Source of the DNA: DASQDN01 sp035630195
GTDB taxonomy: Bacteria; Acidobacteriota; Terriglobia; Bryobacterales; Bryobacteraceae
Assembly (NCBI GenBank): GCA_035630195.1
Contig: DASQLD010000513.1
Coordinates: forward strand, 1 to 10,620
DNA: 10,620 nucleotides
Direction: 5' to 3'
Shown: positions 1 through 5,926 of the stretch, piece after piece
Layout of the letters: every line of letters begins with the position of its first letter
Numbering within the stretch: position 1 is the stretch's first letter
Notes under the pieces: model-generated
Told to the model about the DNA's origin: nothing
Seen by the model: the letters and a program-made list of their open reading frames with translations, nothing else
The model's database searches: none
Position numbers and translations under genes: made by a program

Positions 1-46
1 TAGGTTCCTTATTTATAGAACATTTAGATACCAGAATGTTTCATAG
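1..46. other. AT-rich flank of the IS4-type transposase gene
   Basis: This short stretch before the first transposase gene is clearly more AT-rich than the genes that follow. It probably holds the left end and promoter region of the IS4-type element. I could not pair it with any sequence downstream of the transposase as a convincing terminal inverted repeat, so the true left end may lie outside the window. A TAG stop at 44-46 closes the transposase frame just before its ATG. Confidence 0.4.
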
Positions 47-1469
47 ATGCCGGTCACAGATTCCTGGATCGATCAAGAGCTGGCAGGATGTCAGTTTAAA
101 GATATGCGGCTGGGGAAACGATTTCGAAAGTTATTGGAACAGCTATCGGATGGAACGGGAGAGAGCATTCCCTTCGCTTGCCAAGATTGGGCCAGCACGA
201 AAGCGGCCTACCGCTTTCTTTCCAATGAGCGAGTCAAAGAAGATACGATTCTGGCGGGGCATTTTCATTCCACACGGGATCGCTTTGCAGCGACAGACAG
301 CGATAGTCCTGTCCTGATTCTTCACGACACCACCGAGTTTACGTATTCGCGAGCCGATGTAGAGTCAATTGGCATTCTGCATAAGTCGTTTACTGGCAAG
401 ATGGAGCGCGGGCGTCCACGTCACTTTACTGTCTGTGGAATCTTGATGCACTCCAGCCTGGCGGTCACCACGGACGGACTTCCACTTGGTTTAGCTGCAA
501 TCAAATTCTGGACTAGAAGCAAATTCAAAGGCACGAACGCGCTCAAGCGTAAGATCAATCCGACCCGCGTGCCGATCGAGGAGAAGGAAAGCTTTCGGTG
601 GTTGGAAAACTTGAGGCAATCCACGGCTCTGTTAGGCGAACCTCAGCGCTGCGTGCATATCGGAGATCGGGAAAGCGACATCTACGAACTTTTCTGCGCT
701 GCGAAGGAACTCGGAACTAGCTTTCTCGTGCGAACTTGTGTGGATCGTCTTGCCGGAGATGGAAGTCAGACCATTGCCGCCGAAATGAAGCGAATCCCCG
801 CCAAAGGGCTGCACCGTATGGAAGTCAGAGACCGGAACGGTGAGTTGTCCGAGGCCACCCTAGAAATCAAATGGAAACGCATTCAGGTTCTTCCACCCAT
901 TGGGAAAAACAAGCAATACCCTGAACTGAGCTTGACCGTGATCTACGCCCAAGAACGAACGTCGCCCGAAGGGCGAGATCGAATCGATTGGAAGCTAATC
1001 ACCGATCTGCCAGTGCGATCGCTAAAGGATGCGCTGCGAATGCTGAACTGGTATGCATTGCGCTGGAAGATCGAGATATTTCACAAGATCTTGAAATCAG
1101 GCTGCAAGGCGGAGGAATCCAAATTACGGACTGCAGAACGGCTGGTGAACCTGATCTCTTCCTTTTGCATTCTCGCCTGGCGGATTTTTTGGATGACGAT
1201 GATCAACCGTTGCTCACCTGAAGCGCCGCCCACCACGGCTCTCACTGACATTGAAATCCAATTGCTCGATCGATTGATCCAGGACACAACCAAAGCCACA
1301 ATCAAAGCATTCACTTTCAACTTATATGGTCAAGGTTGCTCGATTAGGTGGCTATCTTGCACGGTCCGGTGATCCGCCGCCGGGACCGACTGTTATGTGG
1401 AGAGGACTATCTCGCCTGGTCGACATCGAATTAGGCTTCTCGCTCGGCTCCCAACTTGTGGGTAATTGA
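47..1469 (+). pseudogene. IS4-family (Tn5-like) DDE transposase, frameshifted near the C-terminus
   Basis: This is a cut-and-paste DDE transposase of the IS4 family, which excises and inserts its own element. The ATG at 47 directly follows an in-frame TAG, so no earlier start is possible. Residues 1-65 resemble the N-terminal transposase DNA-binding domain (QDWASTKAAYRFLSN). Likely catalytic residues are D94 (LILHDTTEF), D207 (HIGDRESDIYELF) and E343. The IS4 signature Y-(2)-R-(3)-E-(6)-K is exact at Y336, R339, E343 and K350. The first frame stays open to 1372 (441 aa), but its last 18 or so residues are not family-like. From 1317 another frame gives a normal C-terminus of 50 residues (STYMVKVARLGGYLARSG onward), ending at a TGA at 1467-1469. 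One base is missing around 1313-1317 in the TTT run. The repaired protein would be about 474 aa. The lost tail matches the region used for dimerisation in Tn5. A sequencing error or recoding site are alternatives. Confidence 0.85.
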
Positions 1470-1508
1470 AAGCCGGGAAGAACCGTCTGGACGAAATGAA
1501 GATGATGG
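1470..1508. other. Junction between the IS4-type and IS66-type elements
   Basis: Only 39 bp separate the repaired IS4-type stop codon from the first possible start of the IS66 tnpA gene. This is too short to hold both an IS4 right end and a complete IS66 left end, and no GTAAGCG terminal sequence occurs here. The stretch is therefore likely a fused remnant of both elements. I could not place the exact junction. Confidence 0.5.
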
Positions 1509-1919
1509 GTGATTCTCGAGAGGATGGAAGTAGCCTCAACGAGGAACACCGTATCGGTGCGTAGAATCCGAAGCACGGCAGAGAAGCGGCAGATGGTGGA
1601 AGAGACGTATCGGCAAGGAGCTTCAGTGCGATCGGTGGCGCGAGCACATGACATTCCAGCGAACCAGGTATTTCACTGGCGAAAGTTATATCGCGAAGGA
1701 CGATTAGGCGACGCAGCGCAAGCAACCGCTTCGGACCTGATCGCGGTTCAAGTACTCGACGTAGAGGAAGGGTCAAACGCTAAACAAGCGGCGAAGCAAC
1801 CGGCAATCATTTCGAGCTTGGGAGTGATTCAGATCGAAAGTGAAAAGGGCCGGGTGTGCATTCAAGGGGCGGCGGATCCAGCGACGTTACAGATGGTGTT
1901 GGAGCGATTGCTGGGATGA
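1509..1919 (+). CDS. tnpA: IS66-family accessory protein TnpA (helix-turn-helix)
   Basis: This is the first of the three proteins typical of IS66 elements. It is a small helix-turn-helix protein related to the IS3/IS911 OrfA group, thought to bind element DNA. The HTH lies at about residues 22-62 (TAEKRQMVEETYRQGASVRS, then VARAHDIPANQVFHWRKLY). The C-terminal half, with VIQIESEKGRVCIQG, is typical of IS66 OrfA proteins. The start could be GTG at 1509 (136 aa) or ATG at 1524 (131 aa). The ATG has GAGAGG directly against it, which is too close to be an ideal ribosome site, so I keep the longer form with doubt. The stop overlaps the tnpB start in an ATGA at 1916-1919, which indicates translational coupling. 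Confidence 0.88.
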   Translation: MILERMEVASTRNTVSVRRIRSTAEKRQMVEETYRQGASVRSVARAHDIPANQVFHWRKLYREGRLGDAAQATASDLIAVQVLDVEEGSNAKQAAKQPAIISSLGVIQIESEKGRVCIQGAADPATLQMVLERLLG

Positions 1920-2263
1920 TCACGCTTCCAGCTGGAACGCAGATTTGGATCGCAGCAGGATTGACGGATCTGCGGCGTGGCTTCACCGGATTGAGCGCGA
2001 TCGTGCAGGTAAAGCTGGAACAAGATCCATTTGGAGGGCATGTATTTGTATTCCGAGGTCGGCGAGGAGATCTGATCAAAGTACTGTGGTGGGACGGCGA
2101 TGGTCTATGTCTTTTTGCGAAGCGATTGGAGCGCGGACGGTTCATTTGGCCGCAAGCGGAGGATGGCACGGTAGCGCTGACACGAGCGCAACTATCGATG
2201 CTATTGGAAGGGATCGATTGGAGACGTCCAGCCCGCACCAACGCGCCCCAAGTAGCAGTTTAG
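1916..2263 (+). CDS. tnpB: IS66-family accessory protein TnpB (IS66 Orf2)
   Basis: This is IS66 Orf2, a 115-aa protein required for transposition of IS66 elements but without a known enzymatic role. The ATG at 1916 overlaps the tnpA stop by four bases (ATGA), the usual IS66 arrangement. An upstream extension of this frame exists but lies inside tnpA and is not needed. Family features are clear: the start MITLPAGTQIWIAAGLTDLR, then RGFTGLSAIVQ, GHVFVFRGRRGDLIKVLWWD, GDGLCLFAKRLERGRF, and a C-terminal LTRAQLSMLLEGIDWRRP. The length is normal for the family and the frame is intact. Confidence 0.93.
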   Translation: MITLPAGTQIWIAAGLTDLRRGFTGLSAIVQVKLEQDPFGGHVFVFRGRRGDLIKVLWWDGDGLCLFAKRLERGRFIWPQAEDGTVALTRAQLSMLLEGIDWRRPARTNAPQVAV

Positions 2264-2336
2264 TGTTAGAAACAAAAGTATATATAAATGTTTAAATCAC
2301 CTTCGATTATTTCATTGAATGATGACATAATTGATC
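2264..2336. other. AT-rich spacer between tnpB and tnpC
   Basis: This gap of about 70 bp is very AT-rich compared with the surrounding IS66 genes. It contains TATATAAA near 2281 and a CATAAT hexamer at 2326-2331 that could act as a -10 element for tnpC. The best -35 match 17 bp upstream (TCGATT) is poor, so a promoter is only possible. No hairpin with strong arms stood out by eye. Confidence 0.35.
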
Positions 2337-3881
2337 ATGGCTGTGACACGCTCGGTGCTGCCGGATCTAAAGAGTTAAGATGCCGACGCACTGCGGGCGT
2401 TGATCCTGGGACAGCAAGAAGCACTGGCCTCTCGCGATACCGAGATCGAGAATCTGAAGCTGCTGGTCCTGAAGTTGAAGAGACTGCAGTTCGGGCGGAA
2501 ATCGGAGAAGCTGGACAACCAGATCGAGCAATTAGAACTGCGCTTGGAAGATCTGGAAGCAAGCCAGACGGCCCGTCCGCTTTCTACCTTTACCACCCCA
2601 CCTATAGCAACAGCCAACAGGGCCGCGCGCCGGCCTTTGCCCGAGCATCTGCCGCGCGAGGTTGAGACTTCTCTTCCTCAACAGGAATGCTGTCCAGATT
2701 GTGGTGGGCGATTGCGTCCACTCGGCGAAGACGTCTCTGAGATGCTGGAATACGTTCCGGCGCGATTCAAAGTGATCCGGCGCGTGCGCCCGAAGCTGAG
2801 TTGCAGCGGCTGTGAGCGGATTGTGCAGGAACCTGCGCCGAGTCGTCCCATCGATCGCGGCATGGCTGGACCGGCCCTGCTGGCTCATGTTCTGGTATCG
2901 AAGTATGCGTACCATCTTCCTCTCTATCGACAAACAGAGATCTATGAGCGGGAAGGTGTGGAACTGGACCGTTCAACGTTGGCCGACTGGGTGGGTGGAG
3001 CAAGCCGAGTACTTGCGCCGTTGGTAGAGGTGGTACGTCGCTATGTATTGGAAGCTGGCAAACTGCATGGCGATGATATCCCTGTGCCGGTGTTGGCGCC
3101 AGGCAATGGGCAGACGAAAACCGGACGATTGTGGACGTATGTTCGTGACGATCGTCCGGCAGGAGATACGGCAGCTCCGGCGGTATGGCTTGCCTATTCG
3201 CCGGATCGTAAGGGAGAGCATCCACAGAAACATTTAATGAGCTTTACGGGGACTCTGCAGGCCGATGGGTATGCGGGCTTTCAACGGCTATACGAAGGAG
3301 GGCAGATTCAGGAAGCTGCCTGTTGGGCTCATGCAAGGCGGAAGTTTTTCGATCTGGAACAAGCGCATGCTTCACCGATCGCGAGTGAAGCATTGTCGCG
3401 AATCGGGCAGCTGTATGGGATTGAAAGTGAGATTCGAGGACGCTCGCCGGATGAACGGCTGCAAATTCGACAAACGAGGACGCGGCCCTTACTCGATCAG
3501 ATGCATCGATGGTTGCAGACGACATCAGCAAAGCTGTCGAGCAAATCGGCAGTGGCGGTAGCAATTCGCTACGCACTCAGCCGGTGGACCGCGCTATTGC
3601 GCTTCTGCCAGGACGGCCGTTTAGAGATCGACAACAATGCCGCTGAGCGCGCGCTGCGCGCGGTGGCGATTGGCCGAAAGAATTATTTGTTTGCCGGCGC
3701 GGACTCGGGCGGACAACGAGCTGCAGCCATGTACAGCTTGATCGGATCGGCGAAACTGAATGGCGTTGATCCGGAAGCTTATCTGCGATCTGTGCTGACA
3801 CGGATTGCCGATCATCCGATCAACAGGATCAACGAACTGTTGCCCTGGAATGTCGTTATGCCTGCCGCTCCCTCGGCATGA
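2337..3881 (+). pseudogene. tnpC: IS66-family DDE transposase TnpC with an early in-frame stop
   Basis: This is the catalytic IS66 transposase. From the alternative TTG start at 2400 it encodes 493 aa: a leucine-zipper/coiled-coil N-terminus (about 8-60), the IS66 zinc-finger region with C98-P-D-C101 and C135-S-G-C138, the DDE domain with likely D225 (LHGDDIPVPVL), D289 (LQADGYAGF) and E416 (IDNNAAERALR), and the C-terminal IS66 domain (GADSGGQRAAAMYSLIGSAK). Upstream in the same frame, an ATG at 2337 reads MAVTRSVLPDLKS, then TAA at 2376-2378, then DADALRALILGQQ. This is the usual IS66 N-terminus broken by one nonsense codon, for example TTA to TAA. The rest is intact, so a protein lacking about 21 residues could still be made from TTG 2400. 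That TTG overlaps the stop of a 7-codon frame at 2380-2403. I call it damaged, possibly still active. Confidence 0.8.
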
Positions 3882-3887
3882 TCGGTT

Positions 3888-3896
3888 GGAGGAGGA
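3888..3896 (+). promoter_or_regulatory. Strong ribosome binding site for the KTSC gene
   Basis: A GGAGGAGGA stretch lies directly upstream of the ATG at 3898. It decides the start of the small KTSC protein over an earlier ATG at 3805, which lies inside tnpC. The gap to the ATG is short from the 3' end of the purine run but acceptable from its first GGAGG. Confidence 0.65.
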
Positions 3897-3897
3897 A

Positions 3898-4161
3898 ATG
3901 GGACGGCTGATCGAAATGCAATCTACGATCGACTGGGTGCCGATCCAGTCCAGCGCCCTGGCTGCGGCGGCTTACGTTGTTCAGCGCAGATGGCTCTATC
4001 TGAGATTCCACAGTGGCGAGATTTATCGGTACTTCAACTTCCCGCCTCAGAAATTTCAACACTTTCTCGATGCCGATTCTAAAGGCGCCTACTTCGGCAA
4101 ACACATTCGTAATCACTTTCTGTACGAACACCTTCCTCAATCTCTCTACGCTGGGCGATGA
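3898..4161 (+). CDS. KTSC-domain small protein carried inside the IS66 element
   Basis: This 87-aa protein is almost entirely one KTSC domain, a domain of unknown function named after the C-terminus of some lysyl-tRNA synthetases and also found alone in small bacterial proteins. Diagnostic segments are PIQSSALAAAAYV (about 15-27), LYLRFHSGEIYRYFNFP (about 33-49) and FLDADSKGAYFGKHI (about 55-69). It has no signal peptide or membrane segment. The ATG at 3898 is chosen because of the GGAGGAGG upstream. ATG 3916 is an alternative that would still keep the domain. It starts 16 bp after the tnpC stop on the same strand and ends a few bases before the right inverted repeat, so it lies inside the mobile element and is probably co-transcribed with tnpABC. 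A role in transposition or in helping the host is unknown. Confidence 0.82.
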   Translation: MGRLIEMQSTIDWVPIQSSALAAAAYVVQRRWLYLRFHSGEIYRYFNFPPQKFQHFLDADSKGAYFGKHIRNHFLYEHLPQSLYAGR

Positions 4162-4163
4162 TC

Positions 4164-4188
4164 ACCGCGGCCCACTTCGTACGCTTAC
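4164..4188. repeat. IS66 right terminal inverted repeat
   Basis: Read outward on the minus strand, the sequence begins GTAAGCGTACGAAGTGGG. This has the GTAAG... terminus known for IS66-family elements. It sits 2-3 bp after the KTSC stop codon, marking the right end of the element at about 4188. No matching copy was found upstream of tnpA in this window. Confidence 0.75.
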
Positions 4189-4301
4189 ATTCTTTCATCA
4201 CGCCCCTGAGTTTCATCGGCCATCGGTGTGTACCTCACGTGCACGCAGATCACCCCTCCTGGATCACCGCAACAGCGGAACCATGGCTATAGACCGGCAA
4301 A

Positions 4302-5495
4302 CTAGTACGCTACAGTCAACGGATCAGTGGCGCGGTAAACCGCTTGAAAAATGTCCAGACGGCCATGTCCCAGTTCTGCGCCGACCTGCCGCGCTGCCGA
4401 AATCGCTGTCCAGACGTTCTGTCGCGACAACGCCGGATTCGCATCCAATAGGAGCGCCACTGCCGCACTCACGAACGGAGTACTGAAGGAGGTGCCCCAT
4501 GATGCTGCGAACGTTCCAAATGGATAAGTAGTCAGAATCCCTTCGCCGGGCGCAGCCACATACACCCAGTTACTGCCAAAGTTCGAGAACTCAGAACGAA
4601 TATCGAAATTGTCTGTGGATGCAACCGCAATCACATCCGGGAAGGCTGCAGGATTCCTTGCGACTGAACTCCCTTGGTTCCCCGCAGAGGCGACACAAAC
4701 AATGTTCGCCGACGCAGCATGAGAAAGTGCCCGCTGCAATTCCCTAGAACCTGTCGGCATGCTGAAACTCATATTTATTACTGCTGCATCTGACCGCACT
4801 GCCGTGTAAACCGCTCGAAGGATATCCGACATGTACCCACTACCGTCCGCGCCGAAGCTTTTCAAAGGCAGGATACGGACCTGTGGCGCGACCAGATGGA
4901 TAATGCCTGCCACCATAGTGCCGTGTCCCAATGCGGAGCGTTCCGGATCGTCCACGACAGCCGCGGTTGATTGATCCAGCAGGGCGGCAGTGTCGCTGTT
5001 TACAAAAAATGCAGAGCTTCCATCCACCACTGCGGCAGTCGACTGCTCGAGGTCCGCTTTCTCTGACCCGGATGATTTATTTCGCGTGAAGTCGTAGCCT
5101 GGCAGGAGGACGTTAGAAAGTGTAGGATGATCGGGATCTACGCCGGTGTCTATGATTGCGACAACGCAGGCTCCACGTACGGGGAAGTTTCTGTGCGTAT
5201 CATGCAGCCGAATGATTTGTGTAGCAGGTTGGAAGACGTACCCGAAGCGGCTCGAGGAGCCGAAGTAGGTCACTGGGTCATTCTGGTAAAGAGATGCCGG
5301 GATGGAACGGGTAGTCTGCGATACGGATGCTTGCTGATCGACCTCAACGTTGACGACTCCCGCCAAAATCGAGAGCGAGTTCGCAATAGGGCCCAAGTTT
5401 AAGTTGTCTGGAACCGTGAGCAGGAACAACTCGGATTGCGGATCGCCTAAACTCCTGAGGATGTTGCAGTTCAGCAGATTGCAAGCTGAACGCAA
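4302..5495 (-). CDS. Subtilisin-like S8 serine protease, lacking its N-terminal signal
   Basis: This is a subtilase, an endopeptidase with a Ser/His/Asp triad. Numbered from TTG 5495 (397 aa), the triad is D116 (VVAIIDTGVD), H191 (GHGTMVAGIIH) and S336 (GTSFSTP), with the oxyanion Asn N273 (ASAGNQG). Residues 1-55 (SACNLLNCNILRSLGDPQ, then VVNVEVDQ) look like an inhibitory propeptide region. Between Asp and His there are two copies of QSTAAVVD (151-158 and 175-182). Such enzymes are normally exported, but no signal peptide is visible. The frame runs up to a TAA at 5559-5561 with no ATG or GTG, and TTG 5495 is the only usual start. The 5' end therefore appears truncated, and it abuts the TIR remnant head-to-head with no obvious promoter. 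The catalytic body is uninterrupted. It may be a recently truncated gene that is no longer expressed. Confidence 0.82.
   Translation of the reverse strand: MRSACNLLNCNILRSLGDPQSELFLLTVPDNLNLGPIANSLSILAGVVNVEVDQQASVSQTTRSIPASLYQNDPVTYFGSSSRFGYVFQPATQIIRLHDTHRNFPVRGACVVAIIDTGVDPDHPTLSNVLLPGYDFTRNKSSGSEKADLEQSTAAVVDGSSAFFVNSDTAALLDQSTAAVVDDPERSALGHGTMVAGIIHLVAPQVRILPLKSFGADGSGYMSDILRAVYTAVRSDAAVINMSFSMPTGSRELQRALSHAASANIVCVASAGNQGSSVARNPAAFPDVIAVASTDNFDIRSEFSNFGSNWVYVAAPGEGILTTYPFGTFAASWGTSFSTPFVSAAVALLLDANPALSRQNVWTAISAARQVGAELGHGRLDIFQAVYRATDPLTVAY
4950..5045 (-). repeat. QSTAAVVD coding repeat inside the S8 protease
   Basis: Two copies of the octapeptide QSTAAVVD are encoded at 5022-5045 and 4950-4973 on the minus strand, 72 bp apart in register, within the loop between the catalytic Asp and His. 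Their codons are not identical, so the repeat is old or kept at the protein level. Confidence 0.75.
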
Positions 5496-5520
5496 TGCCG
5501 ATTCACCCAGGGGAGTCCGA

Positions 5521-5540
5521 CGTTGCAGACCGTTGCAGAC
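5521..5540. repeat. 10-bp perfect tandem duplication
   Basis: The decamer CGTTGCAGAC occurs twice back to back at 5521-5530 and 5531-5540. It lies exactly between the truncated S8 protease and the start of the TIR remnant. A duplication of 10 bp shifts a reading frame by one and may be a slippage or repair scar. Confidence 0.85.
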
Positions 5541-5543
5541 ACT

Positions 5544-5878
5544 ATGAGTGATCAGTTCTTATTCGACCTTTTCTCAAGCGGTAGTCCAGAGACAAGCACA
5601 TAATTCGTCAACTGGAAGAGCGTCTACGGGCAGTCGGTCTAAGTGTCTGGTTCGATGAATGGCGAATCCGATCCAGCGATAACATACCTGCAAAGGTTGA
5701 GGAAGGACTTGAGCGCTCACGTGTCCTTCTTCTGTGCAGGTCGGAGAATGCGTTCGGGTCCGAGTGGACGCAGTTAGAGACTAGGAGCTTCCAATCCCGA
5801 GATCCGCTGAACAAGGATAGCCATATTGTCCCGTTGCGTTTAAAGGACGCTTCAATCAAAGTGTCTCTGACACAATAG
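5544..5878 (+). pseudogene. Decayed TIR-domain gene fragment
   Basis: TIR domains in bacteria are often NAD-cleaving effector or signalling modules, frequently in anti-phage proteins. The ATG at 5544 opens MSDQFLFDLF, the usual TIR start. A one-base loss near 5570-5574 moves the reading to another frame. There FL-KR-stop-SRDKHIIRQLEERL replaces the expected FLSHSSKDK segment, with a TAG at 5582-5584. That frame then runs cleanly to a TAG at 5876-5878 and shows AVGLSVWFDEWRIRSSDNIP, AKVEEGLERSRVLLLC, SENAFGSEWTQLE and HIVPLRLKD. The Glu of WTQLE (5777-5779) aligns with the catalytic Glu of NAD-cleaving TIRs. Only the TIR portion remains, and the usual following segment or fused effector or repeat domain is absent. 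No ribosome site is seen. The strand and family are clear by motif. The loss of function is inferred from two disabling lesions. Confidence 0.78.
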
Positions 5879-5926
5879 GGATCGACACCGGCACCGACGG
5901 CGCTTCTCTGTCTGCACCGGTACACG

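Larger units (their letters stand above)
1470..4188 (+). mobile_element. IS66-family insertion sequence, left end missing
   Basis: The element comprises tnpA, tnpB, tnpC and a KTSC passenger gene, all on the plus strand, and ends in a GTAAG-type inverted repeat at 4188. The three-gene order and the ATGA overlap of tnpA and tnpB are standard for IS66. The left boundary given here is only the end of the IS4-type gene, because the left repeat is absent. IS66 elements usually create 8-bp target duplications. The right flank would then be ATTCTTTC at 4189-4196, but its partner cannot be checked here. With a lost left end and a nonsense codon in tnpC the copy is probably immobile on its own. Confidence 0.75.

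Noticed and set aside
36..317. Plus-strand 93-codon frame overlapping the start of the IS4-type transposase
   Set aside because: It lies in another frame across a region with a clear transposase DNA-binding domain and has no motif of its own.
4189..4196. ATTCTTTC as the 8-bp target duplication of the IS66 element
   Set aside because: The length fits IS66, but the left copy is not in the window, so it cannot be confirmed.
4302..5878. Protease plus TIR gene as a working two-gene defence system
   Set aside because: The TIR gene carries a frameshift and a stop codon, and the protease lacks its 5' end. The genes are on opposite strands with no shared promoter, so a working pair is not supported.
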